20,136 nt of DNA from Chloroflexota bacterium (GCA_003353825.1 PIVW01000043.1:1-20136), one strand, 5' to 3'; positions 1 through 7,911 are shown, counted from the first letter of the stretch. Made by a program: numbers and translations. Notes: a model not told the origin generated them from the letters alone.

Positions 1-1325
1 CACAAGACTACGAACTGCCCATCTACGTCAAGAACTTGCGTCCCGCCCGCGATACCTGCGAGAAGTGCCATAATCCGGACAAATTCTCAAACGACACGGT
101 CAAAGAGATCAAGCATTACGCCAACGATGAGCAGAATACTGAAACGCGGACCTTTTTGACGCTCAAAACAGGGGGCGGCTCTCATCGTGAGGGTCTGGGC
201 AAGGGCATCCACTGGCATATCGAAAATGATGTGTCGTACATTGCCACCGACAAGCTGAAGCAGAATATCCCTTATGTTCGCCAGGTCGACAATGATGGCA
301 ATGTCACAGAGTACTTTGACTTAGAATCAGACCTGCCTGAAGATTTTGTCGAACAGAATCAGGAAGAGCTGTCGCGCATGGATTGTATCGATTGCCACAA
401 CCGCGTATCTCACCTTTTCGAACATCCTGAAAAACTGGTAGATGACGCGATGGCGTCGGGTCGGTTAGATCAGAGTATCCCCTTTATTCGCGCTTGGGCT
501 GCCAGCATATTAACCGAGCCCTACGAGAGCCAAGAGGAAGCCTATGCCAGTGCTCAGGAATTGGATGAATGGTACCAGAGCATATTCCCCGAGTTCTACG
601 CCGAAAACCAACCCTTGATTCAAGAATCTCTTGATGAGATCAAACGCTTGGTAACCGATACTTATTTCCCCGAAATGGAGATCGGCTGGATCACCCATCC
701 TGATAACACCGGCCACTCCAAATTCCCCGGCTGTTTTCGCTGTCACGATGGCAAACATGTCAGCCCCGAAGGTGAGACCATTCGCCTGGAGTGTAACATC
801 TGTCATACCATCCCACGTCTGGCAGGTCCGGGGCTGCCGTCGCCCATCATCGCCCTCGAATCTGGAAACGAGCCCGAATCCCATCAAGACAGCAACTGGC
901 TGGCGCGTCATCGCCAGGAGTTTGATGAAACCTGCGCCGGCTGCCACAGCACCTACAACCGTGGTGGCACCGACAACAGTTCTTTCTGCGCAAATAGTGC
1001 TTGCCATGCCACGGAGTGGAAATATGCCGGTCTCGATGCCCCTGGCTTGCGGGATATTCTGCCACCTCCCAGCGAAGAATTCTTGCGCGCGGAGGAAGCT
1101 GGCGAGGGGCAAGCGGAGGGTGAAAGTAGTTTTGTACCCCGCATTCCGCACCCCCTCACTGAGATGCGTATCGGCCAATGTCTCACTTGCCATGGGCCTG
1201 ATGGTCTCAAGCCTTACACGCCCTTCCATGAAGAAGAGAATTTCCCATTGGAAGCGTGTACTGAATGCCATCATATGGCTCCATTTTTAGTTGAGCTTTC
1301 GCAGGCCGAACAAGAAGGCCAATAA
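1..1325 (+). CDS. Octaheme c-type cytochrome (NapC/NirT or cytochrome c3-like), 5' end outside window
   Basis: Partial gene: the frame is open to the left edge, so the true start and any signal peptide or membrane anchor are missing. Numbering from the in-frame TTG at 36, seven CXXCH haem sites start at Cys 8, 117, 233, 253, 300, 382 and 408. One CX4CH site runs from Cys318 to His324, giving eight covalent haem sites in about 430 residues. The region between the first and second sites and residues 122-232 are haem-poor and may form a substrate or partner domain. The high haem count points to an exported electron-transfer protein or multihaem reductase. The substrate cannot be told from sequence. 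The gene ends just before a strong hairpin and is transcriptionally separate from the iron module that follows. Multihaem cytochrome identity is certain; the exact family is not. Confidence 0.9.
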   Translation, partial: QDYELPIYVKNLRPARDTCEKCHNPDKFSNDTVKEIKHYANDEQNTETRTFLTLKTGGGSHREGLGKGIHWHIENDVSYIATDKLKQNIPYVRQVDNDGNVTEYFDLESDLPEDFVEQNQEELSRMDCIDCHNRVSHLFEHPEKLVDDAMASGRLDQSIPFIRAWAASILTEPYESQEEAYASAQELDEWYQSIFPEFYAENQPLIQESLDEIKRLVTDTYFPEMEIGWITHPDNTGHSKFPGCFRCHDGKHVSPEGETIRLECNICHTIPRLAGPGLPSPIIALESGNEPESHQDSNWLARHRQEFDETCAGCHSTYNRGGTDNSSFCANSACHATEWKYAGLDAPGLRDILPPPSEEFLRAEEAGEGQAEGESSFVPRIPHPLTEMRIGQCLTCHGPDGLKPYTPFHEEENFPLEACTECHHMAPFLVELSQAEQEGQ

Positions 1326-1361
1326 ACGCTTCGTGAGTTATTAAGCGTCGACAAGTTGAAT

Positions 1362-1391
1362 AAGACAGCGCCCACTTATGGGCGCTGTCTT
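1362..1391 (+). terminator. Hairpin after the multiheme cytochrome gene
   Basis: A perfect 12-bp stem (left arm 1362-1373, right arm 1380-1391) with a 6-nt loop (ACTTAT) lies 36 bases after the stop codon. Its GC-rich core makes it a probable transcription terminator, although the downstream T-tract is poor (TTCATAT). Confidence 0.7.
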
Positions 1392-1468
1392 CATATCACG
1401 GTATAAAGGTCGCAGGGTTCGAGCATAGAAAGTTTTATGATAAGCTGAAGAAAGTCGGATGGGGGGAT

Positions 1469-1482
1469 TTAGGTATGCCTAA
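1469..1482. promoter_or_regulatory. DtxR-like operator box 1
   Basis: The sequence TTAGGTATGCCTAA is an inverted repeat, TTAGG-N4-CCTAA. It matches the first 14 positions of the classical DtxR/IdeR operator consensus (TTAGGTTAGSCTAA...) at all but two bases. It lies about 170 bases upstream of the DtxR-family gene, so autoregulation of the iron operon is a reasonable inference. Confidence 0.6.
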
Positions 1483-1552
1483 TGAGTTTAAGGCAGTGAT
1501 GTGCTACTTGAGGGGGTAGGTTTGGGGAACTCCCACAATAAAATCGCAAATG

Positions 1553-1573
1553 AACATGATCTATGTCATATAC
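1553..1573. promoter_or_regulatory. FNR/CRP-like activator site upstream of the iron operon
   Basis: Core ATGATCTATGTCAT (1556-1569) is an ATGA-N6-TCAT inverted repeat of the Crp/Fnr family type. The 21-bp stretch is identical at 20 of 21 positions to 14332-14352 in front of the hydrogenase operon. A TATCAT hexamer at 1592-1597 lies 29.5 bases from the site centre, close to the spacing expected of a class II activator promoter. Confidence 0.6.
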
Positions 1574-1591
1574 TCTGGGCCTTTTACATGA

Positions 1592-1608
1592 TATCATTGG
1601 GGTATACT
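1592..1608 (+). promoter_or_regulatory. Candidate -10 elements of the dtxR-feo promoter
   Basis: Two -10-like hexamers are visible: TATCAT (1592-1597) and TATACT (1603-1608). Neither has a good -35 at 16-18 bases. That agrees with dependence on the activator site centred at 1562.5, and TATCAT fits the class II spacing better. Which is used cannot be decided from sequence. Confidence 0.45.
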
Positions 1609-1618
1609 TAAGAATTAT

Positions 1619-1632
1619 TTAGGTAAGCCTTT
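1619..1632. promoter_or_regulatory. DtxR-like operator box 2
   Basis: TTAGGTAAGCCTTT shares TTAGGTA-GCCT with box 1 and with the DtxR consensus, though the right arm is imperfect. It lies just downstream of the predicted transcription start and 20 bases before the dtxR start codon, where a bound metalloregulator would block transcription. Confidence 0.55.
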
Positions 1633-1651
1633 AAAAACACTTCCTGAGATT

Positions 1652-2380
1652 ATGACTACCCCTACCAACGATTCATCGATGACCGAGGCCACTGAGATGT
1701 ACTTGCTTCGAATTGCACTGCTTTCGGAGCGGGATGATCCGGTGCCCATCTCTACGTTGGCCGAGGAACTGGACATATCACCGGTGTCGGCAAACCAGAT
1801 GTGTCGAAAACTGGAAGAAAAGGGTTTGGTAGAGTATCAACCCTATAAAGGTGTCAATTTGACCCTACAAGGTGAGGTCATAGCCTTGCGTGTTTTGCGA
1901 AAACGGCGTCTGTGGGAGGTATTTTTCGTAGATAAGCTTGGCGTAGTTCCTGACAGAGCCGAAGCAGTTGCTTGCCGATTTGAACACGTCACACCTGATG
2001 CCCTTTCAGAAAAACTGGCGGAATTTTTGGGCAATCCGACTTTCAGTCCGCAGCGCCAGCCCATCCCGCCACGCTTGGGGAGCAGCGGCAAACGACAGAT
2101 GCGCACACTCTCGGCGCTGGCCACCGGCAAAAGGGGCCAGATTGCCAACATCGTGGCTGATGAGATGATGCGCGAATTTCTGCGTTCACAGGATGTCTCA
2201 TTAGGCGCCGAACTCAAGGTGCTAGCTGTCGCCACCAATGGTGCGATGATGATTGAGGTCAATGGCAAGCATCTATCCCTTTCACCCGAGATTGCCGAAG
2301 CGATAGATGTCAGCGAAGTACAAGACCCCGCCTATTCGAATTATACTCCCATCGATGAATTCATAAATGAATTACAGTGA
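1652..2380 (+). CDS. DtxR/IdeR/MntR-family metal-dependent repressor
   Basis: A 242-residue metalloregulator that would sense Fe(II) or Mn(II) and repress iron uptake. It has the three domains of the long DtxR type: winged helix (about 11-80), dimerisation and metal-binding region (about 81-140), and a C-terminal SH3/FeoA-like domain (about 150-225). Aligned with C. diphtheriae DtxR (offset +6), the primary-site ligands are all present: Met16, Cys108, Glu111 and His112. In the ancillary site Glu89 is kept, but the two histidines are replaced by Arg85 and Glu104. The ATG at 1652 has no strong Shine-Dalgarno sequence; Met10 (1679) is an alternative start that still keeps Met16. The gene overlaps or closely abuts feoA and heads the feo operon, with two DtxR-like boxes in its leader. 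Whether it prefers Fe or Mn is open, but the feo context favours iron. Confidence 0.92.
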   Translation: MTTPTNDSSMTEATEMYLLRIALLSERDDPVPISTLAEELDISPVSANQMCRKLEEKGLVEYQPYKGVNLTLQGEVIALRVLRKRRLWEVFFVDKLGVVPDRAEAVACRFEHVTPDALSEKLAEFLGNPTFSPQRQPIPPRLGSSGKRQMRTLSALATGKRGQIANIVADEMMREFLRSQDVSLGAELKVLAVATNGAMMIEVNGKHLSLSPEIAEAIDVSEVQDPAYSNYTPIDEFINELQ

Positions 2381-2676
2381 GATCGAATATGTTCGGACGT
2401 ACTAAGAAAACTCGCAAACAAACCAGCGAGGACGCGGAGATCATCTTGAACGGTGTGCGCCCATTGAGCACTGCTGCTCAACACGAGATCTTGACTGTGG
2501 CCAGGGTGGCCGCAGGGCGGCGAGCCACGCACCGACTCACAGAGATGGGCCTGACACCCGGCGTCGACGTCAAAATCGTGCAAGACAACGGTGGGCCAAT
2601 CATAATCGCCGTGCGCGGTTCGCGCTTGGCCTTAGGTCGTTGCCTTGCTCACAAGGTTATGGTAAACGTTGAGTGA
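2377..2676 (+). CDS. feoA: FeoA, SH3-like ferrous iron transport accessory protein
   Basis: A small cytoplasmic protein that assists FeoB in Fe(II) uptake. The FeoA core covers about residues 28-99, with typical features: an LS...A..G motif, 'GRRATHRLTEMGLTPG' and 'VRGSRLALGRCLAHKV'. An N-terminal lysine/arginine-rich extension of about 25 residues precedes it. The start is ambiguous. GTG at 2377 overlaps the dtxR stop (GTGA), while ATG at 2389 gives 95 residues and is equally plausible. It lies immediately upstream of feoB in the same operon. Confidence 0.9.
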   Translation: MRSNMFGRTKKTRKQTSEDAEIILNGVRPLSTAAQHEILTVARVAAGRRATHRLTEMGLTPGVDVKIVQDNGGPIIIAVRGSRLALGRCLAHKVMVNVE

Positions 2677-2686
2677 GGGACAAGGG

Positions 2687-3211
2687 ATGTCTGCGTACAC
2701 CGTCGCCTTAGTTGGTAATCCAAATACGGGGAAAAGTACGGTTTTCAATGCATTGACCGGTTCGGACCAGCATGTGGGGAATTGGCCAGGTAAAACGGTC
2801 GAGAAAAAAGAGGGGCAGTGGACATATCATGGCGCTGAGTACCAAGTCGTCGATCTTCCGGGTACGTATAGCCTTACCTCTTTCTCTATGGATGAGATTA
2901 TTGCGCGTGATTTCATCATAGAGGATCGTCCTGATGTGGTGGTCGTGGTGGTTGATGCAGCTAACCTGGAAAGAAACCTCTACCTAGCTGTGCAGGTTTT
3001 GGAAACTGAGGCCAATGTCGTCATCGCCCTTAATATGAGCGACGTCGCAGAGGGGCGCGGTATAGAGATCGATATGACTCGACTGTCCAAATCCTTGGGC
3101 GTGCCGGTCGTAAAAACCATAGCAAGGCGGGGGGGAGGATTGGAGGATCTAAAAAAAACCATATTTGATTCCTTGACCGCCAAAGACAACAATGGGCATC
3201 GTCGTTCATGA
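2687..3211 (+). CDS. feoB: FeoB GTPase domain as a separate protein (split FeoB, N-terminal part)
   Basis: A 174-residue protein corresponding to only the G domain of FeoB. It shows G1/P-loop GNPNTGKST (residues 10-18), the following 'VGNWPGKTVEKKEG' switch I region, G3 DLPG (56-59) and G4 NMSD (116-119). ATG at 2687 is preferred over the upstream TTG at 2669 because it follows GAGGGA at 2675-2680 and gives the usual FeoB N-terminus. The usual FeoB is a single protein of roughly 700-800 residues. Here the reading frame stops after the G domain, and the remainder starts in another frame through a 4-base ATGA overlap. This arrangement suggests translational coupling and a two-protein transporter, but a frameshift cannot be excluded from one sequence. 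Confidence 0.9.
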   Translation: MSAYTVALVGNPNTGKSTVFNALTGSDQHVGNWPGKTVEKKEGQWTYHGAEYQVVDLPGTYSLTSFSMDEIIARDFIIEDRPDVVVVVVDAANLERNLYLAVQVLETEANVVIALNMSDVAEGRGIEIDMTRLSKSLGVPVVKTIARRGGGLEDLKKTIFDSLTAKDNNGHRRS

Positions 3212-4941
3212 CGACAAGGATGGCAACACGAGCTGACATACCCTTCGAGATAGATTATGGCAAAGATATAAAACAGGCCATCGATGATCTAAGAGCGCGC
3301 ATCGAGGCTGAACCGAAGTTAAGCCAGAAGTATCCAAGCAAGTGGTTGGCGATCAAGTTGTTGGAGGAAGATAATGTTGTCGCCAGCAGAGTCGCCGGCA
3401 TCACAGGTGGAGATGAATTGTTGGCCGCAGCCACCGAGCAAGTAGAAACTTTGCGTGCAAAGTATGGCGAAGATGTAGAGACGCTTATTGCTGATAGACG
3501 TTATACCTGGATCAATGGCCTGGTGGGCGAGGCAGTTCACCAACGTGGCGCCAATGAAACCACGCTTTCGGACAAAGTAGATTGGATCGTCACCCACAAG
3601 TGGTTGGGGATTCCTGTTTTCCTGGCGGCTATGTGGGTCGTATTCAAGTTCACGGCCGATGTATCAGCTCCCTACCTGGAATGGATCGATGGTGTTTTGA
3701 GTGGCCCGGTCTCGAACTGGGCGTCTGGCCTACTGGCTCTGGTGGGGCTGGAAAGCAGTTGGATCGCCAGCCTCGTGGTGGATGGTGTCATCGCCGGTGT
3801 GGGCGGGGTCCTGGTTTTTGTGCCAGTGCTCTTATCACTCTATCTGGCATTATCCCTTTTAGAAGACTCCGGCTATATGGCTCGCGCAGCATTTGTAATG
3901 GATAGGCAAATGCGTTTTGTGGGCCTGCATGGAAAGGCCTTTGTGCCTCTGCTTGTCGGATTTGGATGCAATGTGCCTGCCATCTACGCAACCCGCACAT
4001 TGGATAACCAACGAGATCGCATTCTGACGGGTCTATTGGCGCCCTTTATGAGTTGCGGCGCCCGCCTTCCCGTTTACGTGCTGATCGCCGCGGTGTTTTT
4101 TCCAACTTATAGCAGTATCGCGGTTTTCGCCATGTACCTGCTTGGCATTGGCTTCGCCATCGCCGTAGGCATTGTGCTCAAACACACGCTATTCAAAACC
4201 GATGAAGAAACGGGCATGCTCATGGAACTACCACCCTATCGCATGCCCACCGCGGGCAATATCTGGTACAGCACCTGGCAGCGAACCAAAGACTTTTTAA
4301 AGGGGGCGACGACCATCATCTTGCTTACCAGTATTGTCGTCTGGGCGCTTATGGCGATTCCGGTTGGGGGCGGGGGTGCCTTTGCCGATACAGATGTCGA
4401 GAACAGTCTCTTTGCCACGATTTCAGACGCGGTTTCGCCTGCGCTTGAGCCACTAGGATTTGGTACATGGGAAGCAACTGCCTCTTTACTAACCGGTTTT
4501 GTAGCCAAAGAGGTTGTCATCAGCACCATGGCCATGGTCTATAGCGTAGACTGGCCTGAAGAGGAGTCAGAACCGGCCACCTTTGTCGAAGATGCACTAT
4601 CCATTGTTACCAGCTTTATTGACGCCACAATCGATACTCTGAAGTCGATTCCTCTAATCTTTGGCATCAACTTGTTCGGCGAAGAGGCTGATGACACACC
4701 CTCAGAACTGATGGTAGCAATTCGTAATGGCTTCGAAAACAGCAGCGGCGGCTACGGCGCTTTGGCCGGACTAGCATTCATGGTCTTTGTATTGTTATAT
4801 ACACCTTGTATGGTTGTCATAGCCGCCCAACGCCAAGAGTTCGGCGCCAAATGGATGTGGGTCAGCGTGATAGGCATGCTGGTGATTGCTTGGCTGGCGG
4901 CGGCCCTATGCTTTCAGGTGGGAAAATTCTTGATCGGATAG
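3208..4941 (+). CDS. feoB: FeoB membrane channel with GDI-like domain (split FeoB, C-terminal part)
   Basis: A 577-residue inner-membrane Fe(II) permease part. The N-terminal ~125 residues are cytoplasmic and look like the FeoB linker and GDI helical region ('FEIDYGKDIKQAIDDL...'). Multiple transmembrane helices with two Gate-type repeats follow. The conserved 'PLLVGFGCNVPAI' (Cys254) and 'FMSCGARLPVYVL' (Cys283) are present, as are 'GFVAKEVVISTMAMVY' and 'YTPCMVVIAAQRQEFG' (Cys534). Together with the preceding GTPase it makes a complete FeoB. It starts at ATG 3208 inside the stop of the GTPase gene (ATGA); ATG 3220 is another possible start. Downstream comes feoC. Confidence 0.93.
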   Translation: MTTRMATRADIPFEIDYGKDIKQAIDDLRARIEAEPKLSQKYPSKWLAIKLLEEDNVVASRVAGITGGDELLAAATEQVETLRAKYGEDVETLIADRRYTWINGLVGEAVHQRGANETTLSDKVDWIVTHKWLGIPVFLAAMWVVFKFTADVSAPYLEWIDGVLSGPVSNWASGLLALVGLESSWIASLVVDGVIAGVGGVLVFVPVLLSLYLALSLLEDSGYMARAAFVMDRQMRFVGLHGKAFVPLLVGFGCNVPAIYATRTLDNQRDRILTGLLAPFMSCGARLPVYVLIAAVFFPTYSSIAVFAMYLLGIGFAIAVGIVLKHTLFKTDEETGMLMELPPYRMPTAGNIWYSTWQRTKDFLKGATTIILLTSIVVWALMAIPVGGGGAFADTDVENSLFATISDAVSPALEPLGFGTWEATASLLTGFVAKEVVISTMAMVYSVDWPEEESEPATFVEDALSIVTSFIDATIDTLKSIPLIFGINLFGEEADDTPSELMVAIRNGFENSSGGYGALAGLAFMVFVLLYTPCMVVIAAQRQEFGAKWMWVSVIGMLVIAWLAAALCFQVGKFLIG

Positions 4942-5036
4942 GAATACCTCCCACCTAAGATCTGCTGTTCCATCGAATTACGAGGATTGCCTTTCTACTA
5001 CTGAATGCTCGCGAGATCTTGCGATTTAATCCCATT

Positions 5037-5321
5037 ATGCTTACTCGAGTCTTACACGAAATCGAATCGGCCAACGGCCCTATACATCTTGACGAACTCA
5101 GTCGTAACCTGGGCGTCGATCAAAGCGCTCTCAAAGGCATGATTCAGTTCTGGGTCCGCAAAGGCAGATTAAAGGATAGCGCCTCTGCAGTTGATGGGGC
5201 ATCATCCACATGCTGCACAGACACATGTAGTAGTAGCTGTTCGGGACCGGAAAACTGTTCCTTTGTCTTTCAAATGCCACGTTCTTACACGAAGGCTGTT
5301 ACCACAAAACAATTAGAATAG
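5037..5321 (+). CDS. feoC: FeoC-like winged-helix protein with Cys cluster
   Basis: A 94-residue protein. Residues 1-45 form a small winged-helix domain ('LHEIESANGPIHLDEL...LGVDQSALKGMI...WVRKGRL'), matching FeoC. A cysteine-rich wing follows, with Cys59, 60, 64, 68 and 74 (CC-X3-C-X3-C-X5-C), of the sort reported to hold an Fe-S cluster in FeoC. Its likely role is to modulate FeoB or feo expression in response to iron or oxygen. ATG 5037 gives the typical FeoC start; an in-frame TTG at 5019 would add six residues. It is separated from feoB by 95 bases with no evident terminator, so it is probably in the same transcript. Confidence 0.8.
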   Translation: MLTRVLHEIESANGPIHLDELSRNLGVDQSALKGMIQFWVRKGRLKDSASAVDGASSTCCTDTCSSSCSGPENCSFVFQMPRSYTKAVTTKQLE

Positions 5322-5347
5322 ATCATTGTTCGATTTGTCACTTTATT

Positions 5348-5377
5348 TTGGAAGTACGTTCAGCCGCATGCTATAAT
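5348..5377 (+). promoter_or_regulatory. Sigma70-type promoter of the cytochrome bc operon
   Basis: TTGGAA (5348-5353), an 18-base spacer and a perfect TATAAT (5372-5377). TG one base before the -10 makes it an extended -10 promoter. It lies 90 bases upstream of the Rieske start codon. Confidence 0.65.
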
Positions 5378-5466
5378 CGTGATCCCATCCGACGTCCACA
5401 ATTCCACGTTGCAGGGCTCTTCATCGATGACGATACCGTAACTTCAACCCACAGGGTATATTATTT

Positions 5467-6273
5467 ATGGCTGAAACCGACGACAAACTCACCAAAGAAG
5501 AACGGATCACTGCCGCTAAACAGCGCGCTGCAGGTCGGGCTTCGTCTGCTGCTGCACCTGCGCCAGAGAGTGGGGAGGGTGATGCCGGCGATGCTGCCCA
5601 GCGTTTCCAGCAAGTCAAGTCCACACAGAAACCTTCGCAGTCTCGCAAAGAACGTGAAGAAGAACTCTTGAATCGCGCTGTTGGTGTCTCGCCACGATCC
5701 AGCATCGAAAAAATGCCGCAATCAAAACCGGTCAAGGCGGATCCTCTGCCTATCAACAGGCGAGAGTTTTTGACGTATGCCTGGGGAGCGGGTCTTGCTC
5801 TTATTGCACTTCAGGGAACGGCGGCAACCCTTTGGTTTTCTTATCCACGCTTTAAAGAGGGTGAGTTCGGTGGTGTTTTTACCCTGACTAGCGTACCTCC
5901 TGAAGGGGAGAAACCGGAAGACATACTGTCCGGTAAGTTCTGGTGGTCAAATTCTGAAGAGGGAATGGCGGCTTTGTATAAAGTATGTACACATCTAGGC
6001 TGTTTATACGAATGGAAAGACCAGACCGACCGTTTTGAATGCCCTTGTCATGGTTCGAAGTTCCGACAAGATGGGCGGAATATCCTGGGCCCGGCTACAC
6101 GAGATCTCGATCAATTTCTCGTCAGTGTCGAAGACCAGGCTGGCAATGTCGTCGGCCAATCCACTGGAGATGATCGCTATGTGACTGCTGCAGAAGGGTT
6201 GGTTTATAAAGTTGATACCGGCCGTAAGCTAATCGGCCGTAACTCTGATCCAACGCTACGTCTGGAGGCCTAA
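5467..6273 (+). CDS. qcrA: Rieske [2Fe-2S] protein of a bc-type complex
   Basis: A 268-residue membrane-anchored Rieske subunit that takes electrons from menaquinol/quinol at the Qo site. Cluster-binding boxes are CTHLGC (Cys174, His176, Cys179) and CPCHGS (Cys192, Cys194, His195). Cys174 and His176 bind the cluster together with Cys192 and His195; Cys179 and Cys194 form the usual disulfide. A single transmembrane anchor (about 104-125) follows an 'NRREFLTYAWG' motif that resembles a twin-arginine (Tat) signal anchor. An unusually long N-terminal tail of about 95 charged, Ala/Lys/Glu-rich residues precedes it, predicted cytoplasmic. First gene of a three-gene operon with cytochrome b and a triheme cytochrome c. 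The symbol is by analogy with qcrABC order. Confidence 0.93.
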   Translation: MAETDDKLTKEERITAAKQRAAGRASSAAAPAPESGEGDAGDAAQRFQQVKSTQKPSQSRKEREEELLNRAVGVSPRSSIEKMPQSKPVKADPLPINRREFLTYAWGAGLALIALQGTAATLWFSYPRFKEGEFGGVFTLTSVPPEGEKPEDILSGKFWWSNSEEGMAALYKVCTHLGCLYEWKDQTDRFECPCHGSKFRQDGRNILGPATRDLDQFLVSVEDQAGNVVGQSTGDDRYVTAAEGLVYKVDTGRKLIGRNSDPTLRLEA

Positions 6274-6276
6274 CCT

Positions 6277-7884
6277 ATGAGTGTTACCCAGGATGCGAAA
6301 GGACGGGGTGTACGTGGTGCCATCGGCGCAAAGGCAGATGAGACGTTTACGCGTATTACATCCGGTATTCCCTGGCGGGAATTCCGAAAGATGTTGCGTG
6401 GCGATCCTGCCACACGTCCTAATCCCCGTCTTAAACCTCATTCGGAATCATTTTGGCTCCACATCAAGCCAACTTATTATCACGAAGCGGTCACCAAGTT
6501 TGGGCATACATTCAGGCTTGGACTGCTCAGCGCCTATCTCTTCTTTATCGAGATAGTAACCGGCTTACTCCTCATGATCTGGTACGCGCCGACACCGGAG
6601 CGGGCCTATTTTGATATGATCAATCTGCTGGCCAGTGTCCCCTTCGGACAGTTTCTCAGAGATGTCCACCGTCTGGCAGCAGAGGCGATGGTCATAATTG
6701 TCGTTCTGCATATGTTCAGGACGTATTTGACAGGTTCCTACAAGAAACCCCGCCAGTTTACCTGGGTTACAGGTGTTATTCTTCTTGCAGCAACGCTGTT
6801 TCTCAGTTTTTCCGGCTATTTGCTACCCTGGGATCAACTTGCATTTTGGGCGGTCACTATTGGCACCAGTATGGCCGAAGCGTCACCCACACCTGCAGGC
6901 ACCGGTTTTATTGGTGAAGCCTTGATCGGCCAGACCGATTGGGTGGGGACCTCTGTCAACATGCTGCTGCGCGGTTCACCAGACATTGGGGCCAATGGTT
7001 TACTTCGCTTCTACCTGTTGCACGTCTTTGCCCTGCCCCTTGTAGTCATTTTCTTCTTCTTCATGCACTACTACAAGGTCGTTCATTTCGGAATTTCTTT
7101 ACCGGCAAATGAAGAGGAAGTTGGACAAGACACGGCAAATCGTGTTCCTGCTGCCAGGCGTCGCTATTACCTGATGGATGTTGCGATCGATGAAATCGCC
7201 CTGCTTTCGGTTGTTACATTCCTCATGATCGTCGCCGTGGCATTTTTCTACAATGCAGCCCTTGAGCACCTGGCCAACCCCCTTAAAACACCACTCCATA
7301 CAACAGCACCCTGGTACTTCTACTGGTTGCAAGGGCTGCTAAAGGTCGGTGACAAAGTATTCTGGGGTCTGGTGATTCCCGCCGTGTTGGTAGTCGTCGT
7401 CACCGTTGTCCCATACATAGACTACAACCCGAGCCGTCGTGGTAAAGATCGGCGAGCGGCGCTGATAGCTGGATTCCTCTTTGCTTCCGCCATCTTCATT
7501 CTCTCTTTCATGGGATTACCACTATACGCGGTAGAGTCGCCTCCGGCAGAAGAGGTTGTTCAGGAAATTATGCCTGAAGAAGGTGTAGGGCCCATACGAG
7601 AGCTCAACTGGTCAGAGGTTGAGATCGGCAGATACTGTACGGATACCTTTGTGGGGAGCACACCCCTGTCTGAGTTTGAGCATGTTATTTTGGAATTCAA
7701 AGATCGTATCAAAAGCGATCCTGGCCTCAGCAATGGCGTAGGGTGTATCACAGTCGAAGCGGCGCAGCCCCAGCTCAAATCGGTTATTTTCCAGATCGAT
7801 TATGTTGATTCAGATGAGGCGCCTCAGCAATTCGTAAGAGGCTTCTTCTGGCACGAAGACTCATTATATTGGGAACCGTTTTAG
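6277..7884 (+). CDS. qcrB: Cytochrome b (fused b6/subunit IV type) with C-terminal extension
   Basis: A 535-residue quinol-oxidising subunit of the bc complex. Seven transmembrane helices are visible, equal to cytochrome b6 (four) plus subunit IV (three) in one chain. Haem b ligands are His131/His145 (HX13H) and His249/His264 (HX14H); the unequal spacing is the b6-type signature. The Qo PEWY-equivalent reads A344-P345-W346-Y347 (TAPWYF), so the catalytic Glu position is substituted. After the last helix (about 391-415) a soluble stretch of about 115 residues follows. It contains Cys454 and Cys490 and is predicted on the outer face. GGAGG at 6264-6268 is well placed for ATG 6277, three bases after the Rieske stop. 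Confidence 0.94.
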   Translation: MSVTQDAKGRGVRGAIGAKADETFTRITSGIPWREFRKMLRGDPATRPNPRLKPHSESFWLHIKPTYYHEAVTKFGHTFRLGLLSAYLFFIEIVTGLLLMIWYAPTPERAYFDMINLLASVPFGQFLRDVHRLAAEAMVIIVVLHMFRTYLTGSYKKPRQFTWVTGVILLAATLFLSFSGYLLPWDQLAFWAVTIGTSMAEASPTPAGTGFIGEALIGQTDWVGTSVNMLLRGSPDIGANGLLRFYLLHVFALPLVVIFFFFMHYYKVVHFGISLPANEEEVGQDTANRVPAARRRYYLMDVAIDEIALLSVVTFLMIVAVAFFYNAALEHLANPLKTPLHTTAPWYFYWLQGLLKVGDKVFWGLVIPAVLVVVVTVVPYIDYNPSRRGKDRRAALIAGFLFASAIFILSFMGLPLYAVESPPAEEVVQEIMPEEGVGPIRELNWSEVEIGRYCTDTFVGSTPLSEFEHVILEFKDRIKSDPGLSNGVGCITVEAAQPQLKSVIFQIDYVDSDEAPQQFVRGFFWHEDSLYWEPF

Positions 7885-7911
7885 CCGTTAGGGTGATCAG
7901 GAGAATCTCTT

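Noticed and set aside
510..1274. 254-codon open frame on the minus strand
   Set aside because: Opposite the multiheme cytochrome, whose eight haem motifs prove the plus-strand frame; the minus frame has no recognisable domain.
748..1290. 180-codon plus-strand frame
   Set aside because: Alternative frame inside the multiheme cytochrome gene; Arg/Ser/Pro-rich composition typical of a shadow frame.
5348..5671. 107-codon plus-strand frame at the start of the bc operon
   Set aside because: Covers the promoter and overlaps the Rieske gene in another frame; no domain seen.
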